A program made the translations under genes and the position numbers. DNA of 64,000 bases from Ariolimax columbianus (taxonomy: Eukaryota > Mollusca > Gastropoda > Stylommatophora > Arionidae), in contig JAVGWX010000002.1 of NCBI GenBank assembly GCA_036924085.1, positions 50,246,172 to 50,310,171 of the forward strand, read 5' to 3'. Shown here piece by piece: positions 22,520-33,029 of the stretch (position 1 is its first letter; every line of letters starts with the position of its first letter). The notes under the pieces were generated by a model, which did no database searches, was not told where the DNA came from, and saw nothing but the letters and a program-made list of their open reading frames with translations.

Positions 22520-24120
22520 TATCGTGAATATTGTAGAGAGTACAACGTAGTTTGACCAACGATTTGGTCTATCCAGGGGTCTTTTTTTTCGCCTTCATCG
22601 TACCAGATTGCTGTCAACGGGCTCTAACGGTCATCATATCTTCTTAGTAAAGCGCTAGCCCAGCGATGTTCTGCCTTGTTTCTGTGAACAACTGCATCGT
22701 TCGCCAATGTCAGTTGCCGTAGATTGGAAATGTTGAGATTCTAAGGTGATTCCTGAGAGTAAGATCGGCCATGCATGTCTCGAGAGATGACTGGGTCACT
22801 TGCAGTTTGTTTTCCTTTGCTTTTGTAAGTGTCTATGTTTCCGCAGCATAGCGCATTGTGGGAAACACCGTTAAGTTGAAGAGAGAACCACGTTTGGCCC
22901 GATCCCAGCAACCATCCGCCCGAGCGGTGGCGCCATGTAAACTCTGGTTCTAAATTATTCTGCATGTTGAAAAGGCATCAAAGATAGCAAGCAGTATTCC
23001 TCGACGTCTTTCAAGTTATTTTTATCGAAGACGACTGGGTCCTAATTGGCGAAAGTTTCTCATTACTCGTATGTTATTCTTGGAGAAATCTATTTCTATC
23101 CCTGCTATTTTTCCTTATTTGCTGAGCATCTTTAACAACATACTGTTGGCTTCTACGGCTGATTCTGTGATCAGCACTAGGTCTTGCGTTATTACTGACG
23201 GGTCTGCCATCAATATTGATTTCAAAGCACTCCCAATCGCAACAACTGGTGACTGATTCCAAGCACGCAGAGAAGAGGTACAGTGAGACAGGATCTCCCT
23301 GGCAGAACTCCTTTTGTATTAAAACCGCAACTGGACGCTGGAATGGGTGGAAGGTGGAAGTACAACCTGTGTAGCAGTTAGAGAGAACTCTCATGTAGCC
23401 AGGATTGACAACTTTTGCATTATCGAATATCAGACAAATTGCTGTTCTTTATAATCAAATGTGTTTTTTTTGTAGTCGGTGAAAGTGGAGATCAAGGAAG
23501 TCTGGTATTCTCAGGTCACAATATCACGGTTACATATTGAGATATGGTACAATGTGCTGTAGGAAAGGCGAAAGCCAGATTGTTCAATTGATTGCTCGAG
23601 GACGGGAGAAACTCTTGTAAGAATGCATTTTATGAACCGTATGTAAATGACTGGGAGAAGTGTAATGGGAGGATAATTTCCTAGATCTTCTTTGCCTACC
23701 ATTTTCTTTAAGAGTATCGTCTTAGAGGTGCGCCAAGATGGCGGTGTTGTTCCCATATGAAAATATTTTGTAAAACGGTGTGTTAGATAGAGTTGTAGCT
23801 TACAAGCGTGGAAGGCGTGGGGAATTTCTGAGGGTAGGGGAAAAAGAGGATGAGGGGGGGGGGGTTGAATGAAGGTCTGAAGATTTGAATAGTATATTAA
23901 TCTTGCCCAGACCCGATGTGGTGTGGGATCCATCTGGAGTTTTCAAACAAGGAATGACTGGATGGGGTTCTGCGAGGCCTTGATATGCACATTTGACGCT
24001 GCTCTGCAGCTGCCAGAAGACGTTTGCATGAAAACTCTGCGTGATCTTCTTTACATTGTTGGCAGCAGATTTTGCTTATAGTTCTGAAAGCTATGTGAGT
24101 TGTTGGCAAACATGTCATCT
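22520..24120 (-). mobile_element. Decayed LINE, RT region
   Basis: Minus-strand pieces in order: TTPPSWRTSKTILLKKM and GNYPPITLLPVIYIRFIK (RT motif 1, near 23700), EQSGFRLSYSTLYH, then FCQGDPVSLYLFSACLES (near 23300) and a ruined catalytic box (SADHRI where FADD is expected), then the thumb and C-terminal relic to about 22530. Stops and frameshifts are frequent. The part above 23890 (VIPCLKTPDGSHTT) is probably the linker before the RT but is less certain. Confidence 0.75.
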
Positions 24121-24795
24121 TGTTTGGCTCTCAAACACTCGCGTGGCAAATGATATCCCATATGTGGTATGGGTAAGTGCTGGGAGCCTGGCCGCTTTTG
24201 AGATAAGTGTAACTGTGACACAGCCCTTTGTGACCTGGTACAGACAGCGGACACTTGAAACTAAACGCCTGTCAATCATGGAGGGCACTGAAGACGAGCG
24301 TGGTAAGAGAGCAATCAAGAATATTGTGGACAGTGAAACACATTATTGTAGCATGAAACAGTTATCAGTAGAATTCATAAACTATGCCGGGGGCAGCAAG
24401 AGATGGCGATCCAAAGTTGGCTGCGCCGAAAGACATGCTAATTAACGGAGATAAATATCAAGTTTAGAGTGTGTTTTCATTTTCATAACGTGTCTTCAGT
24501 GACATTTGGGACTGTCGCGTTCGTTGTTTTAATTTAATTTGTTATTAAAGCTGTTGGTATTATTTCATACAAATGTTAAAGTGGGTTGTACAATTCTTGA
24601 GCACTTGCAATCTGCATTCGTAAATTGTTACAACAAAACAAAATAGGCCAGTCCAGATAAAAGTTATCAACTTCCACAATTCGTGATAGAAACAATTGAG
24701 TAGCTATGGGGGTATGTGCTCGTTCACCTGTGCATGTTTTTAAATTACTGTTACCATACATCGGTAATTTCAAGTTACATGTTCTTATCTTTCAG
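24120..24795. other. Intergenic or 5' intron sequence before the receptor
   Basis: No exon is recognised. The segment ends in a good 3' splice site, TTCTTATCTTTCAG (24782-24795), three bases before the receptor ATG. Confidence 0.5.
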
Positions 24796-24797
24796 TT
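24782..24797 (+). promoter_or_regulatory. Putative 3' splice site before the receptor ATG
   Basis: A pyrimidine-rich tract, then CAG, then TTATG. It suggests that the transcript starts upstream and that the coding exon is spliced to a 5' leader. Confidence 0.6.
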
Positions 24798-25874
24798 ATG
24801 TATTTGTTTCCGGGAGCTACTAAATTAGGTACCAGAAGCCTACATATGGGACTGCTTGATGCAATGAAGCTAAATAGCAATAACACTGAATACTTTCTAG
24901 AAATGACCACAAGGAAGTCAGAACATGACATACTTGACGTGTACACGATTTATATTCTGGAGATCTTCACCAACTGTCTCATGATCAACTTCATCGGCTT
25001 CTTTGGAATTATAGGGAACTCCATTAACATCCTTGTTCTGTGTAAACATGGTTTCCGAGAAACTACCAACATTATTCTTGTCTCGCTTTCGGCATCAGAC
25101 CTACTTTTCAGTATCATTTTACCAGTGACGAGACTCAAATGTGTTGCCAGCCAGTTCGATGTAGGAATAGCTACCACAATAAACACATTTGTCACTGTTT
25201 ATCTGTTTATGCCAAAATACGTGTGTCTAGCCACGTGCCTGTGCTATGTCACAGTCATTGCTGTCGAAAGATTCGTCGCTGTTTTCTTTCCCTTCTCAGT
25301 CTCAAATATATTTAATAGGACCACAATAAAGACAATCGTAATAGTTGTTCCATTTTTTTCTGTTATAGTCCTGATTCCAACATTTCTAGCTTTGACATTT
25401 TCCTGGGCCTTCAAGTCCAATATAAATAAAACAGTAGCTGTAATAGAATATACACGATTCTATCTTGAACATAAAGAATTTCTAGACTTTTACGCTTGGG
25501 TAGGTCTCAACAACTTCTTCAGCATTTTAAGTGTATCGATCACAGCGATATGTTGTGTGTCAATTGGTTTTAAGCTTACACAAGCAGCGGCCAGAAGAGA
25601 ATCAATGACGTCAAAGTCATCCGGATATGACGTCAGAGTGGTCAGGATGTTGGTAACGGTTTGTGTTGTTTTTGTTATGGTTATGATTCCTAATATGGCA
25701 CTGTTTTCTTACTTCGTGCCAAACTTTATCTTTGTTTCGCCCCTTCATGAACTAGTAGATAATTTCTGCACTATCCTCTACGCTATTAATTCATCTGCAA
25801 ACTTTTTGGTATACGTGACAATGTCCAAGAAATTTGCAAAAACCTACAAGAGTTTGTTGGTCTGTATCAAATAA
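24798..25874 (+). CDS. Rhodopsin-class G-protein-coupled receptor, candidate chemosensory receptor
   Basis: The 358-residue membrane receptor has seven hydrophobic helices, at roughly 62-82, 91-113, 138-163, 178-202, 236-260, 281-306 and 321-340. Helix landmarks are GNSIN in helix 1 (N74), LSASDLL in helix 2 (D101), ERF at 157-159 in place of DRY, P298 in helix 6 without the CWxP box, and NSSANFLVY at 331-339 where NPxxY is usual. N-glycosylation sequons are at N28 and N210. The NSSxNF ending resembles expanded gastropod receptor families proposed to be chemosensory; the ligand is unknown. The coding region is one exon. A 3' splice site sits just before the first ATG, so a 5' UTR intron is likely. 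Met17, Met23 and Met36 are other possible starts. AATAAA at 25870-25875 overlaps the stop codon. A LINE fragment begins about 110 bases downstream. It could instead be a neuropeptide-type receptor. Confidence 0.9.
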   Translation: MYLFPGATKLGTRSLHMGLLDAMKLNSNNTEYFLEMTTRKSEHDILDVYTIYILEIFTNCLMINFIGFFGIIGNSINILVLCKHGFRETTNIILVSLSASDLLFSIILPVTRLKCVASQFDVGIATTINTFVTVYLFMPKYVCLATCLCYVTVIAVERFVAVFFPFSVSNIFNRTTIKTIVIVVPFFSVIVLIPTFLALTFSWAFKSNINKTVAVIEYTRFYLEHKEFLDFYAWVGLNNFFSILSVSITAICCVSIGFKLTQAAARRESMTSKSSGYDVRVVRMLVTVCVVFVMVMIPNMALFSYFVPNFIFVSPLHELVDNFCTILYAINSSANFLVYVTMSKKFAKTYKSLLVCIK

Positions 25875-25984
25875 AAACACTGCTTGGTGACAAGAATAGC
25901 TTGAACGCCTGCCAGGAAGGGTTGGGCCTGATTCCAATATCCAAAACAACGTCAAACGAATTTAAATATATTCCACACCTGAAG

Positions 25985-26758
25985 TACTAAAGAAGAAGCG
26001 ATGTTCAAGATTCCTACAAGAGGACCATCTGTGGCACAAAATCGGTGCTCCTTAAGTGCTAGTTTCATAACTACTAGTTTATTGGATGAAAGGGGGTTAA
26101 GGGATAACAGAATAGTGTTTTTGTGCGACTGCATGGACATGTTGCAGGCCACACAGAGAGAACCACGAAATAGTATGGAAAGGGAACTGATATGCCAGCT
26201 AACCAAACTCTCAGACCACAATAAAATCACCCTCCAGTGGATTCCAGCTCACTACGGCATACCTGGGAATGAATAGGCGGACAGGCTAGCCAGGGAGAGA
26301 AGACAAAGAGAACAATTCACCCACCCAGTGTCACTGCCAGAAGTCAAATCAAACATTTAAAAAAAATGTAAATAACAGTGGATAGAGAGAACAAACAGTA
26401 AATACCCACATGACCCAATCAATAGACTGAATAGGAAACAGTATACCACAATTTTTCGCCTCAGAACAGGTCATTGCAGACTAAATGCACACATGCATAA
26501 AATGAAAGCAACAGAGACTGCAAAATGCACATGTCAGAGAGGACCACAGACTCCAGAACACATCCTGTAAACATGTCCACTGCACCAAGACTCCCGTGAG
26601 AAGACCTGGCCCGAGGAGAGAAACATACAAGACAAACTGTGGGGAACCACTGAGGACCTGCGACTGACGTGTCACTTCATGTAGCAGCCCATCTGGTGGC
26701 ATAAAACGAGCATACGAAACCGAACGAAAAGAAGAAGAAGAAGAAGAAGAAGAACTAA
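25985..26758 (+). mobile_element. LINE 3' end: RNase H and C-terminal knuckle
   Basis: RVFLCDCMDMLQ-like and LQWIPAHYGIPGNE, then stop, then ADRLARERRQ mark a decayed RNase H. FRLRTGHCRLNAHMHKM, CTCQRGPQTPEHIL and CPLHQDSREKTWPEE mark the C-terminal knuckle region. In-frame stops interrupt it at several points. A GAAGAA tail (26729-26755) closes it. It is the same element type as 1013-2517. Confidence 0.9.
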
Positions 26759-26899
26759 TAGTTTGATTGCAACCATAATATCGTGGTATAATATACATGA
26801 ATAGGAATTTCAAATAACGAAGAGTTTGATGACATAATAGCATTGCCCGTTGCCATGTTGTTTGCGAATGTCCCCAATGAGTACGTTACTCTTTTGTGT

Positions 26900-27459
26900 C
26901 ACCTAAAAAGGGCGTTTGGTGGCGGGTTGTCGTAGCTTTCCTCACATCCCGAGCGTGCAGATGAAGGTGGACCGGCGTCATCCGGTCGGTTGTGCTGTGC
27001 TTGGCTTAATCTGCGTGTCGCTCACTACTACGGGGATCACGTCGAAACTCACCTTGTTAGTCAGACTGTTTCCCTCGACAACAGCCCTTTTCCAGGACGA
27101 CCAGCGAGGAAGTCAGGTTTTTTTTGTTGTTGCTTAGATGTTTGCCTCACTAGTTTCTACTGGCGGAGGCGCGCCATTTCCCACCCCAGACCGTAGTCCA
27201 TTGGGCGATATCAGGACGCATAAACCAGTGCTTGGATGAATGTGTGCATCTGTATGTACCTATGCTAGGTTTGTGCGCCCTCAGAAGCTAGCCCAACCAA
27301 AGTGCAATGGAGGGGCTTTACCACGAGGGCGCATGTGAAAGTTGTGCAAGTGTGTGACTGTAGGATAGAGTCAAATGAAACAGAGTGAGGTGAGAAGAGA
27401 GAGAAGGGGAAGAGTGGCCCCCAGGGTGAGCCTCCCTGATTTCTGGGAGGAGGTCAGGT
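26900..27459 (+). repeat. Rep-A copy interrupted by rep-B
   Basis: 26915-27118 is rep-A (TGGCGGGTTGTCGTAGCTTT, CTACTACGGGGATCACGTCG). It resumes at about 27447 and leads into the 97-bp array. GAGGAAGTCAGGT (27106-27118) and GAGGAGGTCAGGT (27447-27459) look like a 13-bp target duplication with one difference. Confidence 0.85.
27119..27446 (+). repeat. Rep-B copy nested in rep-A
   Basis: A T-rich start, TTGTTGTTGCTTAGATG, then the full rep-B body to GTGAGGTGAGAAGAGAG. Sequence duplicated on both sides shows that it inserted into rep-A. Confidence 0.88.
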
Positions 27460-28131
27460 GAGGGTCTTGGCCGGTATATGTCTCCTGACCCTGGCTAACA
27501 TTGTCTGATCAGTGTGTTTTGCCTGACCAGACGTTAGCCTCATCGTCCCGTCAGGTGAAGGTCTTGGCCAGTATCTTTCTCCTCACCCTGGCTAACATTG
27601 GCTGATCAGTGTGTTTTGCCTGACCAGATGTTAGCCGCATCGTCTCGTTAGGTGAGGGTCTTGGCCAGTATATTTCTCCTGACCCTGGCTGACATTGTCT
27701 GATCAGTGCGTTTTGCCTGACTAGACATTAGCCTCATCGTCCCGTCAGGTGAAGGTCTTGGCCAGTATATTTCTCGTGACCCTGGCTAACATTGGCTGAT
27801 CAGTGTGTTTTGCCTGACCAGACGTTAGCCTCATCGTCCCGTCAGGTGAGGGTCTTGGCCAGTATATTTATCCTGACCCTGGCTAACATTGGCTGATCAG
27901 TGTGTTTTGCCTGACTAGACGTTAACCTCATCGTCCCGTCAGGTGAAGGTCTTGGCCAATATATTTCTCCTGACTCTGGCTAACATTGGCTGATCAGTGT
28001 GTTTTGCCTAACCAGACGTTAGCCTCATCGTCCCGTCAGGTGAGGGTCTTGGCCAGTATATTTTTCCTGGCCCTGGCTAACATTGGCTGATCAGTGTGTT
28101 TTGCCTGACCAGACGTTAACCTCATCGTCCC
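27453..28131 (+). repeat. 97-bp satellite, seven copies
   Basis: Copies start (GTCAGGTGA or a variant) at 27453, 27550, 27647, 27744, 27841, 27938 and 28035, exactly 97 apart. The unit is the rep-A 3' end (TTGGCCAGTATATTTCTCCT, CTGATCAGTGTGTTTTGCCT). GTGAGGG and GTGAAGG alternate strictly from copy to copy. Confidence 0.97.
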
Positions 28132-28435
28132 GCCCATTGCCATGAAAACGGTGACCATATTGAAAATGTATTAATTAATTTTTTTAGTGAATAAATATAT
28201 TTTTTGGGTGTAAACTAAGAGTGTAGAATTTTACTAGAGTGTACTTCGGTGCATGTCAAAAAAAATTATAATAATACAGCACATATTGAAAAGATGACAG
28301 GACGAAGAAATTCAAGAAGCTGACAAATCTAGAGATTATAAACTTTTTGGAAAATGTAATATCTTGACGTGAAGAATCTGAGATACTTATAAGTTTATGT
28401 TGAAGGTTATTTTTTTATATTTTTTTAAAAATTTT

Positions 28436-28715
28436 ATGTCTTTGCCTCATTAGTTTCTACTGGCTGAAGCGCGCCTATTCCACCCCCGACCGTAGTCAAC
28501 TGGACGGTATTAAGACGCATAAACCAGTGCTTCGATGTACGTGTGCATCTGAATGTACATATGCTAGGTTTGTGTGCTCTCAGAAGCCAGCACAACCAAA
28601 GTGCAAATGGAAGGGTCTCACCCTGAAGGCGCGTGTGAAAGTTGTGCAAGAGTGTGACTGTAGGACAGAAATGAAACAGAGGTAAGAAGAGAGAGGAACG
28701 GAAGAGAGTCCCAGA
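28436..28715 (+). repeat. Rep-B copy
   Basis: Full-length similarity to the other rep-B copies, from TTTGCCTCATTAGTTTCTAC to AAGAGAGAGGAACGGAAG. Confidence 0.88.
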
Positions 28716-28974
28716 GTTATGTTGAAGTTTTGTCGACGATTGAGCATTTGAAATAAATTGAACATTTCAAAATAATGAAAGATAAGTTGCGTTTTTTTTT
28801 CTTCAATATTGTTTAATGAAACGACTTTTCTCTCCGTGTACGGTATATGGCCATCACATGAGTCATGTATCCAGGCATTTGCTGTGGCAGTGTCAATAGC
28901 AATAGTTTTACATAATGAGGTTGCTAAGCCCTAGCGTTCTTTAGTTGTCCCTTACGACGTGATTTGGATGTTGT

Positions 28975-29345
28975 TGTTGTTTCCAAGGCTCACAGTGAGT
29001 AGGTTTACTCTTTTGTGCACCCTGATAAGGACGTTAAATGGCGGGTTGCAGTATCTTCCCTCACATCCCAAGCGTGCTGATGAAGGTGGACTGGGGTCCT
29101 CCAGACGGTTGCGCTATGCTTGGCTTCATCTGAGTGTCGACCCCTCACCTCGTTAGCCAAGCTGCCATGAAAACAGCCCATTTCCAAGAGGACTACGAGG
29201 AAGCCGATGTGAGGGTCTTGGCCATTATTTTGCCTGACCCTAACATGTCTGATCAGTATATTTTGCCTGACCCTAACATGTCTGATCAGTATATTTTGCC
29301 TGACCCTAACATGTCTGATCAGTATATTTTGCCTGACCAGACGAT
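28975..29345 (+). repeat. Rep-A copy with three 33-bp 3' units
   Basis: A complete rep-A body, then TGCCTGACCCTAACATGTCT repeated at 29231, 29264 and 29297 with period 33. Confidence 0.9.
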
Positions 29346-29457
29346 AGTCTCCCTCCGCTTGGAAGGTCACAATGTTCCAAATCTTTTGAAACCAGGCATC
29401 CTCAGCTGCAATGCCTGATGGAAGGATATTAAAAGAGTAGTCGTCTATTTAAAAAAA

Positions 29458-29560
29458 ACCGCATTCCGTTCTCTGGGCTACATTCTGCTACTTAAGCCCT
29501 TTCTGGGTTTGGTAGTGGGAGATTGAGAACGAACGAAGCCAAGCCAAGCCAAGCCATATC
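29458..29560 (+). repeat. Rep-C 3' end with CCAAG repeats
   Basis: CGCATTCCGTTCTCTGGGCT to GAGAACGAACGAAG, then four short AGCCA units instead of GAA repeats. Confidence 0.8.
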
Positions 29561-29727
29561 TGAGTCGAACTTGACCTACATTCCATAGTTGCCAGTTAGG
29601 TGCGCAATTAAAGTTTTGGACTGCTGTAGCACTTCTGTTGGTCTGGTCGGCGTATGACGGACTGGCTAACGAGCTGGCGGATCGACATAATGAAGCTGTT
29701 GTGGGCATTCAACAACAACAACATCTG

Positions 29728-30045
29728 GTCAGGCAAAACATGCTGATCAGCTTATGTTAGTCAGGACCAGGTGAAACATACTTTTCAAGACCTCACCTCG
29801 CTTTCATGCAGTTCACCATTAAAACAGGCAGGCTGGCTAACGAGGTGAGGACCGACGTGATCCCCATAGTAGTAAACGTCACAAAGATTAATTCAATCAT
29901 AGCACAACAGCCTGGAGGACCAAAGTCCACCTTGATCAGTACGTTCAGGATATGAGGAAAACTACTGCAACTCGCCACCAAACGCTCATTCTGGGCGCAT
30001 GAAAGAGTAAACTCATCATGGGCATTAACCAACAACATCCCTTTG
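29728..30045 (-). repeat. Rep-A copy
   Basis: Reverse orientation: CTGGTCAGGCAAAACATGCT, CGTGATCCCCATAGTAGT, AAACGCTCATTCTGGGCGC. CAACAACA-rich sequence lies at both edges. Confidence 0.85.
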
Positions 30046-30302
30046 AGGAACATGGTTCAACTTCAGAGTGTCAATTACCTTCATTCATTCCCGTTATTCC
30101 CCGTGCATGTTTTCTAAGTGCTACAATTCTTGTTTGCGCTATTGTTGTGGCTACTGGCAAATATTTCCTATTTTGGCCTAGTCGTCTGTGAACATGCTTC
30201 ACAAATTTCGGAATTTTCTATCACGAAAGTACACATTTCTAACTTGTATATGTAGTGACCTTTCCTTATCGTTGATCTTCATTACTTAACGTCTTGATAC
30301 TG

Positions 30303-30603
30303 GTTTAGAAGACCTCAATCTCACTCTAGGACTCTTCCCCTTCTCTCTCTTCTCCCCTCACTCTGTTTCAATTCTGTCCTACAGTCACACTCTTGCATAA
30401 CTTTCACACGCGCCTTCAGGGTGACACCCTTCCATTGCACTTTGATTGGGCTGGCTTCTGAGAGCGTACACACCTAGCATAGGTACATACAGACGCACAC
30501 ATACATCCAAGTACTGATTTATGCGTCTTAAAATCGCCCAAATTGACTACGGACTATGGTGGAATAGGCGCGCTACCGCCAGTAGAAAGTAGTGAGGCAA
30601 ACA
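30303..30603 (-). repeat. Rep-B copy
   Basis: Complement of the rep-B body: ACTTTCACACGCGCCTTCAG, then CTGATTTATGCGTCTTA, then CGCCAGTAGAAA. Confidence 0.88.
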
Positions 30604-30793
30604 CGTAAAATTAAAAAAATAGAAGACTGCATCGTCTGTAGACAACCAGTTTCTCATTCCTTCCAGTCTTGTAATTTCGTCACAAAGTGACCAGCGGACG
30701 ATTGGAATATCCGTAACTGTCCTTATGCAAGTGCACTGATGAGGAATCCGGGACAGGGTATTACAGCATGATATTCCCATTAACAGGGAATGT

Positions 30794-31150
30794 CTATAGC
30801 AAATTGCTAGTAATATTGCCGGCCAGGCGAGCATAGTAGATGAGACCAAAGCCGCCTTCATCATACAATGACGATGGAATCAAACCAACGTGAATGCACG
30901 ATTTGGTCCGCTGGGTGGGATGAAATTTGGTGTTCCAAATAACAAGCACACCGATCTGATCATCTTCGGTAATACTAGCACGCGAGGTGGTACGGTTTTG
31001 TGCAAGCAACTCCCAGCAGGTGACATCTAATTGAAGCTTTTCAGGCACTTTCAAGGGGTCTCTGTAGCGTTTCTTCTGCCCCCCCCCCCCCTCGCCACCC
31101 CCACCTAGTGAGCGCCTGGCTGTTGTGACCTCAACGTATAACAGCTGCTT
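30794..31150 (-). mobile_element. LINE 3' fragment
   Basis: The minus strand reads KCLKSFN-like, PEKLQLDVTCWELLAQNRTT and WRASI-like tails, comparable to the segment before the zinc finger in the LINE at 14714-16021. Poly-C at 31079-31092 disrupts it. Confidence 0.65.
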
Positions 31151-31249
31151 AGGGATGCGCTCAACTCGTTAACTGGCATGTGAACAATTTTTGAATATGT
31201 CACGTCCATCTTATCTGAGCGATTTTCCGATTTAGCGCTGTTACTATGT

Positions 31250-31515
31250 TTGTCGCTAAAGTCGAGAGGTAAGCCACTAGCCTCTCAAGGTGATGAACGA
31301 AAACTGTGGGCGATCGAATCCCACCAAATTTCTAGAGACTCCTGGTCTCGAGGTAAGACCAGAGAGCCTGCATACTGAATTACCTCTTGCCACTATTTCA
31401 AGGCAATTCAAGACGAAAGAGCGAGGTTGATGACCAGCGCATTTCTTCTTCACTAGAACCCAAATACAGCACAAGTTACATCATCCAGACAAAAACTGTC
31501 TCATGACGACGCTAT
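31250..31515 (+). repeat. SINE-G-like repeat
   Basis: It shares GACCAGAGAGCCTGCAT, TCTTGCCACT and GATGACCAGCGCATTT with 56160-56400 and, partly, 47330-47470. A B-box-like GCGATCGAATCCC lies near 31311. A tRNA origin is likely but unproven. Confidence 0.6.
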
Positions 31516-31634
31516 CATTGCTTACGATTGACAACTGGATTTTATTGTACATTTCTGCCGTGCTTCATTAATTCAAAGGGCTACAATAATGTGGGATTAG
31601 CATCTTAGCTGAGCACTTGCTTTTCACAGCAAAA

Positions 31635-31790
31635 ATACGAGGTTTCAACTGCTGTTACTGCCACGCTCCAGTCGACCCAGCTATAAATGGGTACCTGGTT
31701 AACTGGTAGGGGGAAAAAATTCCACTTCATAAACAAGTTGTGATGTCGTACAATGAAATGTTTAACACTTCATCCATCGACAGCAATTTG
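31635..31790 (+). repeat. SINE-F fragment
   Basis: GGGTACCTGGTTAACTGGTAG, then CACTTCATCCATCGACAGCA, matches the body and end of SINE-F. Confidence 0.5.
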
Positions 31791-31799
31791 TTATGACAC

Positions 31800-32500
31800 T
31801 ACATTTACCTTTTTTTTTAATGAAAAGAGAAATGGATTTAAAAATACACCTCTCTCATAAATGAAACACAAAAGAAGAACCTCATCGTTCTGTCAAATAC
31901 ACAAGTGGCCAGATGGGATTAAATTAATGTTATCTGTGGTTTAGATATCCAAACAACAACAAAAACAGCCATTTAGTAAAACTGCTAATATGGAACATGA
32001 TGATGATAGTTGAGAATGTCCAGGGTTTATATTGTGACATGGGCACCGTTGGTAATTGTGAGTTGTTTACCAGGGTCTGTGTGTGTGACAAAGACCCGCA
32101 GAGAGCATGTTGTAAAAGGCGACTAGGTCTAAAAAAAATACTCCAAAATCTTGCTTTTATTTTAAATTCACTGTGCATTATAAAACAGTTGATTTATTTT
32201 GTTTTCATCACAAACTGTGCACAGGTTTTTAACAGAAAAAAGAGGTGCATGCATTGATAAGATGAAATAAATGTATTAAATTGTGAGATAAGAAAGCAAT
32301 ACAGTGTGCTTCAGAAAACACATTGTCAAATACAATAACATATGCAAGGGCAAAACTGGTCAGTATACAATGATATACTCTGTACAGAGTAATGCAACAG
32401 GAGGGGATCTGGAAGACAGTATTGTCCTCCAAACAAACAGGCATTTTGGCTCTATCGATTCTTGACACTGTAAAACTGAGGTTTCAAATACACTAATTCC
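31800..32500. other. Non-coding stretch
   Basis: AT-rich with no supported gene. It ends in a C run at 32500-32516. Confidence 0.4.
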
Positions 32501-32756
32501 CCCCCCCCCCCCCCCGTAAGACATGTTATGTGACCCCCTCCCCCAAGACAAATGTGACACACCAAGACTTATCCTATGGCCAGCTATGACATATCAATGT
32601 GACCCACCAAGACTATCATTTGACCCCCTAAGACATACCATGTAACCTACCAAGACATATCCTGTGACAAAACTAATAAATGTAATGAGACTTACAGAAA
32701 AATATCATATTAAACACTAAAACGTATTATGTTGTCCAGAGAGCAAAGAGGAATCA

Positions 32757-32995
32757 AGGTCAGGTAAAACATACTGATCAAGACCCATCTCAGATGCTCG
32801 TTCATGCTCCTGGAAAAAGGCTTGTCACATAAGTCTGACCAACGAGGTGGGCATTGACACTGTAATCCCCATGGTGATGAGCTTACAAAGGAGCCCCAAG
32901 TTGCACTACAGCCAGAAGGACCATGGTCCACCTTCTCAAATCTGATTCTGGATGTAAGAAGAGCCACTGTAACATGCTACCAAAGAAACATCATT
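32757..32995 (-). repeat. Rep-A' copy
   Basis: A rep-A relative read in reverse (GGTCAGGTAAAACATACTGA, ACTGTAATCCCCATGGTGAT, GATGTAAGAAGAGCCACTGT). It is also found at 37545, 55272 and 63680. Confidence 0.75.
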
Positions 32996-33029
32996 AAGAT
33001 TTAACTCAGTTCTAACAACCGCACATGAG

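Noticed and set aside
24041..24445. 134-codon plus-strand open frame before the receptor
   Set aside because: No recognisable domain. It overlaps the antisense LINE relic and ends well before the receptor acceptor site. It could hold a 5' exon but nothing supports that.
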